In this document: one piece after another, positions 49,001 to 60,300 of the stretch
Position numbering within the stretch: the stretch's first letter is position 1
Layout: every line of letters begins with the position of its first letter
Origin: Klebsormidium nitens
Taxonomy: Eukaryota; Streptophyta; Klebsormidiophyceae; Klebsormidiales; Klebsormidiaceae
DNA length: 64,000 nucleotides
NCBI GenBank assembly: GCA_000708835.1
Contig: DF237097.1
Span: 93,964 to 157,963, forward strand
Direction: 5' to 3'
Notes under the pieces: model-generated
The model's database searches: none
What the model was told of the DNA's origin: nothing
The model's input: only the letters and a program-made list of their open reading frames with translations
Position numbers and translations under genes: made by a program

Positions 49001-49967
49001 ACATTCCAAGGTTATTCGAACCAGCATGCTGCGCACGGAGTACGACCTGGAGGTGCGGCGCTAAACCTGCTCTTAACCTTGTGGGAAGTCACAAATGCTA
49101 TTAGAATATCCACGCACCAGCTGTTTCGCCTCTGGGAGCCCCCTCAGCGGGGTTGCTGAGAACAGGGTGACGTGGTCATCCATCCTTGAGCCACTCCAAC
49201 CGGCCACCTCACTTCTGCAAGGCTTGGAATTCTCTAGGTTCTATCGACCGGAACATATGTTTCGCCTTCTTCATTCAGGGTTAAGCTAACCGTCTGTGCT
49301 GACCCTCCAGGGCTCGAACCAGCTGGACTGCATCCTGGCGTGCTGCTGCGGCGGCTGCCTGTTCTGCCAACAGGCCAGGTGGCTCAACAAGAACGCAGGA
49401 TTCGTAAGCAAATCTTCCGAAATCCTTCCTTAAACCGTCCTTGGTCCGGTTTGGCTCCGGCAAAAACATTGGGTTCAGGCCACTTGGCCAGTACAATGAG
49501 CGCACAGATAAGACGGCACGCCCGTTTCAAATATTAGTGTGCCGAACCGTAGGTCGACGTGCCGACTGAGATTCTGATCGTCACGCTGTCGGCGTTGATG
49601 TTTGACGTCCGTCGTATGGAGTCCCAATTCAGGGTCGAGCGTGCTGCATTTCTGGTTGAACGGTGCAAAGCTCGAAGTCGGCGTCAAAAGCGCGCTTGAG
49701 TTTCTGATGAGACGTCTAAAATCACCGAGTTGAATCTTCAACATCTACGATGCCGTCTCAACTGAGAAATGCTGTTGTGGCACTCAGAAATTTACCGACT
49801 TGAAAGGCTGCTCCTAATAAGGAACCGGAAAGCCTTCTGAGTCTGTGGACGCTTTCCCAGAAGCAAGTGCACCTTGCAATCGCCACCAATGCTGTGCACC
49901 TTGCAATCGCCACCAATGCTGTTTCCCAACACCCATTTCTTTCTTGCAGGCTGTGCCCCTCGCGTAA
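46020..49967 (+). CDS. PLAC8-family (PCR/cell-number-regulator-like) membrane protein, 5 exons, 197 aa
   Basis: Exons 46020-46166, 48050-48212, 48684-48856, 49311-49403 and 49950-49967, with closed phases. Exon 1 encodes an Ala/Pro-rich cytosolic leader. The PLAC8 domain starts at TEFFAFWENPMIC and has the Cys signature LWTCCCPCIIASRA, CESHCLQGCIANAICLGPC, then LDCILACCCGGCLFCQQARW, with two hydrophobic Cys-rich stretches typical of the family. Known members act at the plasma membrane in heavy-metal (Cd, Zn) resistance, calcium influx or organ-size control; which of these applies here is unknown. The last exon encodes only five residues (AVPLA) and a stop, so the 3' end is less certain; reading on past exon 4 would add a few residues instead. 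Intron 1 is long (about 1.9 kb). Tandem copies occur in introns 1 and 3. Confidence 0.9.
47850..48049 (+). repeat. Tandem repeat of about 100 bp at the end of PLAC8 intron 1
   Basis: ttcatcaaagtcagccct, then atctctgt...ccatcaagctaac, then ccgccgcg occurs at about 47852-47950 and again at about 47951-48045, directly abutting the exon 2 acceptor. The exon edge itself is not clearly included. Confidence 0.85.
48857..49075 (+). repeat. Two decayed copies of PLAC8 exon 3 donor edge in intron 3
   Basis: The functional end cagcgcagcatgctgcgcaagaagtacgacctcgag|gtgcgg (48821-48862) recurs as cagcgcagcatatgctgcgcaaaagtcgatttggag|gtgtgg (about 48928-48969) and agcatgctgcgcacggagtacgacctggag|gtgcgg (about 49022-49060). 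The following intron piece (ctaaccccgcccttagccttgt) repeats too. The copies are downstream of the donor. Confidence 0.95.
49860..49922 (+). repeat. Perfect 26-bp direct repeat in PLAC8 intron 4
   Basis: tgcaccttgcaatcgccacc followed by aatgct is present twice in immediate tandem just upstream of the last acceptor. The lack of divergence suggests a recent event. Confidence 0.9.
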
Positions 49968-51031
49968 GGCAGCGAAACCAGAGGGCACGTGGCATCACCT
50001 GCGGAGTAAAGCTAGGAGAGCGAGGAGCAGGGTTCGGGCTGAGCCAGCAGGCGCGAGCACGTTTAGTACGTCCGGGAAGGTTACATGCGTTAGTACGTCC
50101 GGAGAGGTTACGTGTAGATGACGTAAATCTACTTACTGAGTCAGGTCGAGGTCGGCCCAGCTACTTATATTGCTTCGTAAAGATGAGGAATGATTATGCT
50201 ACTTATTTTCATGATGAGACGTGTGTTCGTTAGTGAGCGCTTGGGTAGAGCTAGCTGGATGTAGTCAAAAAGGCGCTTCTATTTATGAAGTTTGTTCGTA
50301 AGGAGTGGGGTAAATGAGGTCGCCCACTGATCGAGCTTGGGATAGTCAGAACTTAGGATTTTAGGGCATTACAGAATATCAGGCCTTAAGTTGCTTGCAG
50401 AGGATTCTAAATGTAAGTGCGTTCTAGCTTTCTTTTCTTAGATGTTGTTTCCAGCTAAGGTCTAGGGTGAACTTACTGATGGAGCAACAGTTCAAGACTT
50501 GAACAAACCATCGAACGTTGACAGTTCTTCGACTGGGGAATGATATGCGAATTTAGACAAGAATTGGCGCTTAAAGCTTGGAAACTTGTGCGCACAGTCT
50601 TGAGACTGATAGCTTGGAACTCGACGTGGCAGTGTTCATCTTGGATCACCATCTACTATTGGACGCTGCATTCTTGCGCAATGTCGGTCGCATTCAAGTA
50701 CAGTGACCAGAAATATTGTGCACAGAAGAGAAGGGGGAGCTAATTAGTCGCCCACCGCTCTCAGAAGTCGAAGGCATCCGTTTTCGGTGCCCAACCAACC
50801 GCAAACGGACCACGTACCGTACCGTACCTTTCCTTCCACGTGACCTGCTTGGGGCTCCGCCCAAAACACAACTTGATACGGCCGGTCCTGCAGGGTTGCG
50901 GTATATTCACGAATCACAACAGTATCCTGACAAGGTCGTATTTGTATTATTCAAGCATGCAATGGTCTTGACGTGCTTGATGTAACTCAGGCTCTGCCAA
51001 TCACAGTCACTGGTGCAAGTAGGACAAAGTA
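49968..51031. other. Intergenic
   Basis: From the PLAC8 3' end to the TIR element. No coding frame or RNA gene seen. Confidence 0.5.
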
Positions 51032-51780
51032 CACTATTATATTAGTGTCTCCGGAAATTCTTCTGTGTTAACACCCTCCCGTGCCGCGACCNNNNNNNNN
51101 NNNNNNNNNNNNNNNNNNNNNNNNNNNNNNNNNNNNNNNNNNNNNNNNNNNNNNNNNNNNNNNNNNNNNNNNNNNNNNNNNNNNNNNNNNNNNNNNNNNN
51201 NNNNNNNNNNNNNNNNNNNNNNNNNNNNNNNNNNNNNNNNNNNNNNNNNNNNNNNNNNNNNNNNNNNNNNNNNNNNNNNNNNNNNNNNNNNNNNNNNNNN
51301 NNNNNNNNNNNNNNNNNNNNNNNNNNNNNNNNNNNNNNNNNNNNNNNNNNNNNNNNNNNNNNNNNNNNNNNNNNNNNNNNNNNNNNNNNNNNNNNNNNNN
51401 NNNNNNNNNNNNNNNNNNNNNNNNNNNNNNNNNNNNNNNNNNNNNNNNNNNNNNNNNNNNNNNNNNNNNNNNNNNNNNNNNNNNNNNNNNNNNNNNNNNN
51501 NNNNNNNNNNNNNNNNNNNNNNNNNNNNNNNNNNNNNNNNNNNNNNNNNNNNNNNNNNNNNNNNNNNNNNNNNNNNNNNNNNNNNNNNAGAGTTCCCCGG
51601 GAAGTAGCTCGGTACCATGCCGGTACCCGGTCAAAGAGGACCGGATTCCCGCATCCAAGCAAACAGATCACTATGACACATGTCAGAGCATGTCAGACCA
51701 TTAACCAATGCCTGCACAGATTGACGCCCTGTGCGAGTATTTACTCTGACAGATCGCCCGGAGACACTAATATAATAGTG
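51032..51780. mobile_element. TIR-bounded DNA transposon or MITE interrupted by an assembly gap
   Basis: Perfect 23-bp terminal inverted repeats: CACTATTATATTAGTGTCTC plus CGG at 51032-51054, and the exact reverse complement at 51758-51780. TA lies on each side (51030-51031, 51781-51782). The first 16 bases of the TIR are themselves nearly palindromic. The element is 749 bases as assembled, of which 497 are N, so its true size and coding content are unknown. A TA target duplication fits Tc1/mariner-like elements. Identical TIRs imply recent activity. Confidence 0.85.
51092..51588. other. Assembly gap (497 N)
   Basis: A run of N inside the TIR element. The assembler probably failed because the element interior is repetitive. 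Confidence 1.
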
Positions 51781-51782
51781 TA

Positions 51783-52686
51783 GATTGTCCCTTTTGCGTC
51801 ACTGGTCAGGGTTCGGGGCTCCGGAGTCAACAAAACTCAACTTGGAGTACGGGATTCTGGAGGTCTGTGGGTGACGTCATCAGATTCGGGGCAAATTATT
51901 AGCTCAGAATTTTCGAGTTCGCCCGGTTTCCGGAAACGCCCGAAGTCGACCCGGGCACCAGTACCGACGAAGTCGCAGTCCGGAGGTTGGTTCCGAACAG
52001 CGACCGGGGCTTCGGGGCCGCGCACAAGCTGTTCGGCCCGCCGCCCACGTCACTCGGTCAGTAGCAGTAGGTACTAGACTACCGGTAACCGTAGTAGTTA
52101 CTAGTCACGTAGCCGCGAGTGGCAGACTGCGGACGGAATCTAGGCTGCGCACGCGCAGTGTGCAATCTTAGATGTGACCGTCCTATGACTCTGCAGAGTT
52201 GACCTATATTACCTTCCTCCGCGGAGCATCTATGGAGTCTGCTTGCCTTGCATTGTAATTTGTGCGGCTCTGGAGTCTGGATACGACGGAACCTACTCTA
52301 GTACCACCTCGTAGATTAGTTCCATGATCTTCCATCATTTAAGGATTCATCATTCAAGGTGACCTCAGATCTGACGCAAAGGCCAGTAATGACTGTAATC
52401 CCGAAAATGAGTCTTGACTCTCAGCAGCTAGTCACGGCCGGGGCGATGCAAGGCTCATGTAGGTGTCCAGACTCCAGAACCCTTCCATTAATTCAAAATT
52501 GGATACCTACTAGTACGAAACTTGAACCTGTGAGAGCTCTAGGACCTAGGAGTTTGAAGCGGCGCTTAACAGTTCATTTGGGATCTTGACCTTTCGTGCA
52601 GATTTCTTTCCAGGCACTGCGCGCAGCAGCTTCTCCAAGCTGCCCTTCGCTTCTAGGATTCGAGTAATTATAATCTGGCAACAAGA
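51783..52686. other. Intergenic, promoter side of the second dirigent-like gene
   Basis: Short gtagtagttactagt-type repeats around 52060-52110. No gene seen. It should hold the promoter and 5' UTR of the gene starting at 52687. Confidence 0.45.
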
Positions 52687-55427
52687 ATGGCGGTGGCCAG
52701 GGTCTTCAACTCGGTGATCCGGCCGGGTGCCATGGTGGTGCTCCTCACAACCTTTGCGGTACTTGCTGAAGGTGAGGTATCACAGAAATGCATCTGAAAC
52801 TGTGACCGATTCACTTATTTTCAAAGGTATCAGAAAGAGGTCACTTTCTTATTCGCCCTGAGTTCCAGGTAGTCAAAACTTTAATCAGAATTTTTGTGAA
52901 AGCGCCCGTCCAGGTTCAATTCTTGAGCGCGCGGTTACTGGATGACTTTCCACTCGCGCCGACTTGTCATGGGAAGTTGCCAGCGGGCCCCCTTGAACTG
53001 AACAATTCTTTGTACGTCCTACCAGATGGCCTGAGAACGGTCCAGGCGGTATGTATATACGCGAAGGCAGTGCGTTACTCAGATGGCAATGCTTCCTTTC
53101 TTCGAGCTGGGATATGCCGTTCCTATGGAATCCCAATCTTTTGCCAGTTTTCTCCTGCACTCAAACAGGTCCCTTCCCGAGCAGACTAGTGAGCTTCATC
53201 AGCTTCAGAATGTCAAGACACTGTCACGTATCTGGCCGAAAACTGGTTCATGGCTGAGAAGCACTAGAAACCTTTGACCCATTATTGAGGACCGGACACC
53301 TTCAATCCTTGGTTGAGAACCAGACACCTTTGAACCCGGCCCTGCTGTCGATTTGGCAGTCAGCCTGAAAATGCATCAGTTTTGGACGTCATGCTCAACC
53401 TTCAAGGTGTTCTTAGGTACGTATTCAGAGTCATTTTTACTCAGAAGCCTTGACACCATGCTTTTTGGTTCTCTGGGCGCAGGTCAGACCTGCCCTGGTA
53501 CTACCCCAAACCCGTGTTACAATGCCAATGGCACCACTTTTGTTTGCTGCTCGGCTGGTTGTGGGCCCAGCGCAGCAGTGGCAACCTGCGCGTCCGCTGA
53601 GCCAGTGAGTCTAAGAGGGGCCAGACTCCGCTCAAATATCCCAGAATGTAATAGACAAGGAACTAGCTCATGCCACGAAATCGTTTGCAACAGCCTTCTC
53701 CAGACCCTCTTTGGAACCATTCCCAACCAATCATAAGGTGCAGCGTTGCTTGGCCTCATCCGCAAGGTTTGAAAGATCTTCAGTTCTGCTGCAAAAACTG
53801 TGGCCATGATAAGCTTGGCCAATGATGCCCAGATATTGAAGGGGATGACCTCTAGAATGGCGGCGAACTAGTCCAAAGCTTACTTTCCATGCCCCAACTT
53901 CTATGGTACTTCCTCAGTATTTTCATTGTTGTAGTCAAGCTCGTCCTATTCTACTTGTCTGGTACTACCCATGATTGACTCATGCACCGAGGCAGCTGTG
54001 CATTTGGAAATGGTATCTTCAGTCAATGTGTCACAGTTATCTAACGTGTGGCACCCTAGGCTGAATTGCATTTGCCTACAATCACACTGGCTTGTCAACG
54101 TCGGATGCTAAAGGCCCGTGCGCCCCAACCCCTTTTACTTCGTTTTTACCAACAGGTGCCAGACTTGTCAGTCTACGTCCTCCTTGATCTCTCAAAACCT
54201 TACGCAAACTGTGAGAATCAGCAGGCTGCGCCGGGGGCAGGTGTTGATTTTGGGGACGTTTGCCTCCTGAAGTGAGTGAAAACCATGTAGCTTAGTCTTC
54301 TCGGCCCTTCTCTATTCTTCTCTAATTGTAAGAGTCTTCCTATTGTTTGGTTGCTCTCTGGTCAAATCAATCTTGTATCCGCTGTCAGGGAGTAGTTTGA
54401 CAATGCCTGAGCTCATGCTCAAGCTCAGTTACATACAATCTCCTCAGGCTGTCCAACTCATTCTTCAACCAAACATCCTCAAGCCCTCTTCCTCATGACC
54501 TTTCTCCTTTGTCAAAGCAAAACCCCTTTCGTGGTAAAAGTCGGTCTCTCAATGCATGAGGTCCCACTAGCCGAGGCTTCTGAAAGTAATAAAGTTACAT
54601 GACGCCTCATAACGAGCAAGAAATGAAAGCCTTATTAATCATCTGCTCAATTGACGCCGGCGGTGCAGTGTGCCCCTGATGGACGCAGAGAAGAAGGAAG
54701 TGGTTGGGAGCGCCGTCATTCAGCTCACCGTTTGGCAACCCTACGATCCAGTCACCGGCAACTATTATGAGATTGGCCCCGCCACCTACTTTTTTGGGCC
54801 TTCAGACGACGGCAACACAGATTCCATCCATATCTACGGAATTCTTTTGAACTCGGTGAGGACTTTGTGCTTGAAATATTGCATGTCCTTTGCTCTACCG
54901 GTGGTTGAGCGGGTCTCTTGATGCGAAAGGTAGCTACTAGGTCAGACTGTTGAGTGACTCTGGTTACTACCTGCCGATCCAAGAGCTGGGGGTTTCGCAT
55001 AGGTGAAAAGCTTAGAGGGCGGTAGGTGTTGAAGCTCGTAGGCCTCCAAGACATTGAGGAACAGTGCAGTGGTTACTTAGTCACAATCTTTCAGCATTAT
55101 AGCCCTTGTTTTTGACACGTGTCGATGAAACGGCCTTGAAGGGAAGTACTCAAAGAAATACTAATTGCAATAAGTCATCTAGTGTGCCAAGAAGAAGACT
55201 CTCATACCTTCCTTACTACCTCTTGGAATGCACGATCTTACGTCTTAGCAAAGCCATCAAGCTGTTTCAAACCAATGTTGACCCTTTCGTTGCAGTACTC
55301 GGAGTTGACAATTCTGGGTGGCACCGGGAAGTATCGTGGAGCCAGAGGGTATGCCATATCTGATGCTGGCGACTGTAATGCGGACGGGAGTATTTGCTAC
55401 TACCCCAAGAATATATACCTTACGTAA
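52687..55427 (+). CDS. Secreted dirigent-like protein with N-terminal six-Cys module, 5 exons, 213 aa
   Basis: Exons 52687-52771, 53483-53604, 54156-54271, 54669-54855 and 55296-55427, all in phase. Exon 1 is a signal peptide (MAVARVFNSVIRPG, then the core AMVVLLTTFAVLAEG). Exon 2 encodes a compact Cys-rich module with spacing C-x7-C-x9-CC-x3-C-x8-C. Exons 3-5 encode the barrel: LSVYVLLDLSKPY, GVDFGDVCLLNVPLMDAEKK, VVGSAVIQLTVWQPYD, GPATYFFGPS, and the diagnostic LTILGGTGKYRGARG of dirigent/AOC-like proteins. Dirigent proteins guide phenoxy-radical coupling in the wall or apoplast; the ligand here is unknown. It is a distant relative of the 20.1-22.4 kb gene with different intron positions, so not a recent duplicate. 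Confidence 0.87.
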
Positions 55428-57339
55428 AAGGAGGGCCGCATGGTCAATCACGGCTTTGAGTTCGATTGTGCATCGCTTCTCCTTGGTCACATGAAGCCTT
55501 TGTGTTTTTGTGTTTTGAGAAAGCGAAGTGGCCAGATCTGCTAGCTTGAGTCTTTCAACGGGTAATTCTCAAGTGGTTCGGACATTTTCCTCAGATTCAG
55601 TCTAGGCAACACCAGAGGGGTGCAAGTCCGTCAAGAGATACAATTCTCGTACTGAATCTCAACGGTGGGGTTCTCGTACTCTACAATCTCACAAGAAAGT
55701 TTATTGTTTGCAATCGACTTGAACGTCAGTACCATCGTTGCTTTCAGTGCCGATGGAGCTTCGACTCCGCAAGTCGTTTTAAATGCAATTGCACCAAGTG
55801 TCTAAATAGATTTTTCACCATAGAGGCTCGATATCATGAGAGAACTTTAGATACCAAATCTCTCACTCTCTCTCCCATCAGTAAGTACCTACATATGCTT
55901 ATGATACTCCAAAACTTGCAATTCAATATGGAATGTAGAAACATGCACCAAATAGGTCTAGATGGCTAGCTAGATCTGCGGCTCTGCGAGACTCTGATGC
56001 CCGCGGGATCCGCTGAAAGTCTCTTTTTATAGGGTTGTTACGCTCTACTCAACCAATTCAATTAAACCAATGCTTTGCTCTTCTACAAATCACTGCCCGC
56101 ACCGTCCAGTCGGACAGTCCGCCTTCAGGCGCGCTGCCATGCGTCAGCACCTGCCGTAGCTTACATTAGCCTAGCAAGGCCCATGAGACTCGCCGAGAAG
56201 AAGTGAAACCAATCATTCTGGACTGGGACATCGTCACTAGGACACTGTCACTGTCACTAGGACAATGCAAGGCTAAAGACGATCATAGACCCGTTGGCTA
56301 GATTGCTACCTGAAGCATGAATCATGAACCATGTAACGCCCATCGTCTCCAAGTACAACAATCATGCATGCCACGATCAGGTAGCCTAGTGCTCAAAATC
56401 TGGCCTGGCCGTACATGCAGGCACATCAACACGCACGGCCGTATGGACAACCAGTTTGCTTAGATCATATGGAATTCGATGCAGAATTTTTTGACTCAGC
56501 TACCTACTTTTGGTATGTGGATGCATGCAATTGGATAGCTAGTTGCATGAGGAATACGTGCCCAATGATGCAATGCTAGCAACGAGCATTGGTCGTACGT
56601 ATTAACGGCCTTAAATTGATCCGACCGTGCCTTGGTGATTATGCCTTCTCATGCTGTCGTACTTGGGATGACTCAGTATATACCAGGTGCCAGCCGACCG
56701 CAATATTGGATCCTTCTCGATTGTGTCCGATGCACCAACTGGCAAATGGAGGCGCTATGCATTCGAGTATCCTAAAATGATCCAACGAGATACAACGCAT
56801 GCGCAATCGTCACTCAGTAGCGGGCCGCCTGCACCGGGCGGCACATATCAAACACACACTATGGACTCGCAACCGCGGCCAAGTCCATGTATATACTTCT
56901 TATGTATACATGCCAATGATTGATGCCATATATCCACATTGCTTTTTAAAGCAACAGTGCACATGATGTACCTATATACATATCGAGCATGCGAAGCATT
57001 TATAAGCTTGTCTCATGATTACAGTCAACAATCTCATCTTTAGGTTCGGCGCAGTGCCTCATGCACGTAAGCCTTGCGTGGAAGTTGCTCTGCATTCGAC
57101 ACCAATCACTTTTAACAGTCAATATCCTGCCGGACGAGATGATTGAAAGCTGGGCTGGCGGCCCAGGAGCTCGTGCATATGACCATTGTTTCTTTGACTC
57201 GTAACAACCAAGCAGGTAGCTCAGCTTCCCAAGAGCTGTGCCAAACTGACGTCGTCAGAAAAGGCAATGGCCACCATTTGGCGGCCTCAAAATGCGAGCA
57301 AGCTTACACAAATTTGCACAGACAGACACCTTTGGACGA
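55428..57339. other. Intergenic, convergent 3' ends
   Basis: AT-richer spacer between the dirigent-like gene (+) and BRM (-). It contains a short tandem (gtcactaggacactgtcactgtcactaggac, about 56233-56265). Nothing else recognised. Confidence 0.5.
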
Positions 57340-60300
57340 TCAATGTGTTGGTCTGCGCTCTGATCTCATCTTCTTTGGAGGCCGAAAACCAAGCAGACTC
57401 TCGCTCGGTGGCAGAACCACATCGGCCCTAGCATTGCCGCTCTCCTCACGAGGCGTCACCCCTCCGCCATCCTCTTTGCTCCGCCTCTTCTTCTTCACGA
57501 CCAGGAAATCACCTGGGTGTACCAGCCCGCCATCCTCCCCCCCAAACCGCGGCAACCTCTCCGGAACCCTGGCGGCCCCCCCACCTTGAAACCGTGCGCT
57601 GTCCACCACCTTCGGAGGCCCCACTGTACTTTCCACAAGCTTCGGCTGCTCGGCCGCCGTGTGCAAAACCTGGACCTTTGGCGCCGGCCCCCCCCCAGTC
57701 CGTACACGAATTCGCACCTTCCCGATCCCCCCTGGAATGGGCTGACCCGCTTGAGTGAAGTTCCCAGCATATGACGTGCGCAGCCCCTTCGTTTGGCCAG
57801 CGTCCGTTGCCAGCGGTTTCGAACTAGGTGCGGGGACTTTCCGCTCGCCGGGACTAGGCGCCGGCATCTTCCGTTCCGGGACCTTCCACTCGTCGGGACC
57901 TGGGGCCGGAACTCTCCGTTCGTCGGAACTAGGCGCAGGGGTTTTCTTTTCGGGGCCGGGCCCCACTCCTGGCCGCTCGCTAGCGCCCAGAAGTGCCTCC
58001 CCGACCCTCGCCACGTCCAGATTCGCGTCCGGAAACGTCACCTCCATCCGCTGGAAGAACAGCTTCTGCAGCTTTCGTGCGTCCGAAAACACCTGGCTGC
58101 CCTTCTTGTAATACAGCTGCGCGTTGCTCAGCATCAGGTCCACGTCGCGCGCGAACTCCGCCACGCCTAGATACCCGTCCCCGGCCAGGCGCGACTCGAT
58201 CGTCGCGAGATCGATTGGCGTCCGAACCACCCGGTAATAGTCCGGAGCGTCCTTCTCTAACGGCAGCTCCAACAACGCCGCCGCGACCAACCGGCCCTCC
58301 TTGTCCTTCGCCATGCGCAGCTTTTCCAAGACCACCCGGCACTTCTTCCGTACGTCGTCCGGCATCACTCTCGCCGTAACGTCCCTATCTGGCGCCGACT
58401 TCCCGTTACTTTTTGGCGGCTGTGCCTCTGCCGGGGGCTTCGCTTCCAGGGGTTCCATTGCAGTAGCCGGTTTTTGCTCCGCTTTCGGCTTTAAGCCGAG
58501 AATGTCGGAGTAGTCCGAGACCCGGCTCCGCTTTACGCTCTTCTCCGAGCGCAAACCGTTCGCTTTCGGGGGGCCCACCTTTGCAAGCAACTTGCCCGGA
58601 AGCTTCAGCGTGATCTTCTTCGGCGCCCCCCCCTCGTCCCCGTGCTTCGAATGCCCTCCCTCCTCTCGCCTCCGCTTCTTCTTCTTCCGTTTCAGCTCGT
58701 CCCCATCCGACGGCCGAGAATGCTCTCCGCCAACATAACCCCCCTCCTCCTCTGCAGGAATCTCCCCTTCCTCTATCTCCCCCTCTTCCAGTTCCGCATT
58801 CTCCGCAGCAAACCCGTCCCTACTGTCCCCCCCAGTTAACACGCCCATGAAGCCCTTCCCTCCAAAGGCCTTTCCGGGGGGGTCAACGTCCCCGCCCCAA
58901 GGTCCCGCATCCGAGACGTCGACGGCGCCATTCCGATCCCGCCTCCGAAGCTCCCCTTCTTCCGCCGAGTCCTCCCCTTTGATCTCCCCTTCCTCCGGTT
59001 CTGAGACCGGCTCTCGTTCCTGAAACCGCTCCAAACCCAACCTCGATTTCCCGGCCTTAAACAGCCCCTTCCCACCGATGACCGGTTCGCTCCCAACCGG
59101 GCTCTCGACACCAGCCAAATCTTCCCGTCGCATGCCCGGTACGCTCACAACCGGGCTCTTCTTCCCGAGCGAACTCCGACTCCGATTCGCCGGAGACCGT
59201 TTCCCCAACCGCGGCGGCTTGCCGGGCCCCGTTTTCGCGACCGCTGCAAAGCTCCGGGCTTCCTTTAGCACCTCGTCGAAGTCCTCCGAGTCTGGCAAGG
59301 CTTTTTTGATCGGTGGCGGGATCGAGATCGATGGCTCTGGTTCGTCCTCTTCGGTAGGCGGGCGCTTGAGCGAGGGTTCCTCTTCGTCCTCTGGGACGGC
59401 CTTCTTCCACGTGTCCTCTTCCTCTCCGTACAGCGCTTCTTCGTCTTCGTCGTCTCGGGGGAGCGCTTGCGAGGAGGGCTCCTCCTCAGTCAAGGCGGCC
59501 AGCCTGCAGAGGATAAGTAGGCGGCTGGTTGAATTGCTGAATACCTACCCACGAGTAACCACGAACAGCACAGTAAAATTCTCTGTGACGCTTGGCGGAA
59601 GTAGAAAAATCACTGGAAGCCTTTCAAAAGCTGGAACCGAAGCAGTTTCAAACCCTCACAATGGTGAATGGCGCAGACTACCAGATGCCCGAATAAACGC
59701 TTTTGAAGAGAGGAACACGAAGGCGACAAGCAGACCTACGATGCCAATTGCATCAAGATGGTCACTCAAATCTCAAGAGTCGGCAACCTCGCTCAACGAG
59801 CAGAACCGGCCAACAGAGAATGGAAGAAATCAATGGATTGAGCAGCGACTTCTTACTTGTTTGCCTGCCTGTGCCCCCTCCCAAGCGCGACCTCCGACCC
59901 CGCCGGCGCGATGCTCTCGCTGAGGCCGCGCTTCATCGCTTCTTTGCTGCGGGCGTTCATTGCGAGGTCGACGTCCGCTGACGTCGACTTGAGCCACGCC
60001 GGGATCTCGTCGCGGGAGAGAAGCGGCCGCGGCCACTCCTGGGGGAGGAAAAGGACAATTGTCAGGCAGGGAGAAAAGACACACGACAAGGCAGGACTGA
60101 AGGAGATCAACAAGGCCGTATAAAAGGCCACAAAAGGCCAGGCTGTCCTCTTTTCAGGACAGCGGTATCGTTGGTGGCGGATCTCTTGCTCCAAAGGAGG
60201 ACACGTGTCAGTGCGAGGTAGCCGAAATGGGAGTTATTGAAACAAATTTCACTCTTCTTCGTTCAATCCTATCTTCCAACCAAAAGATCCAAAAGATTGG

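Noticed and set aside
51037-51704. Open frames of about 180-210 codons
   Set aside because: They only cross the N gap; no real coding sequence is visible.
51032-51780. CACTA (En/Spm) transposon
   Set aside because: The TIR begins CACTA, but the flanking duplication is TA rather than 3 bp.
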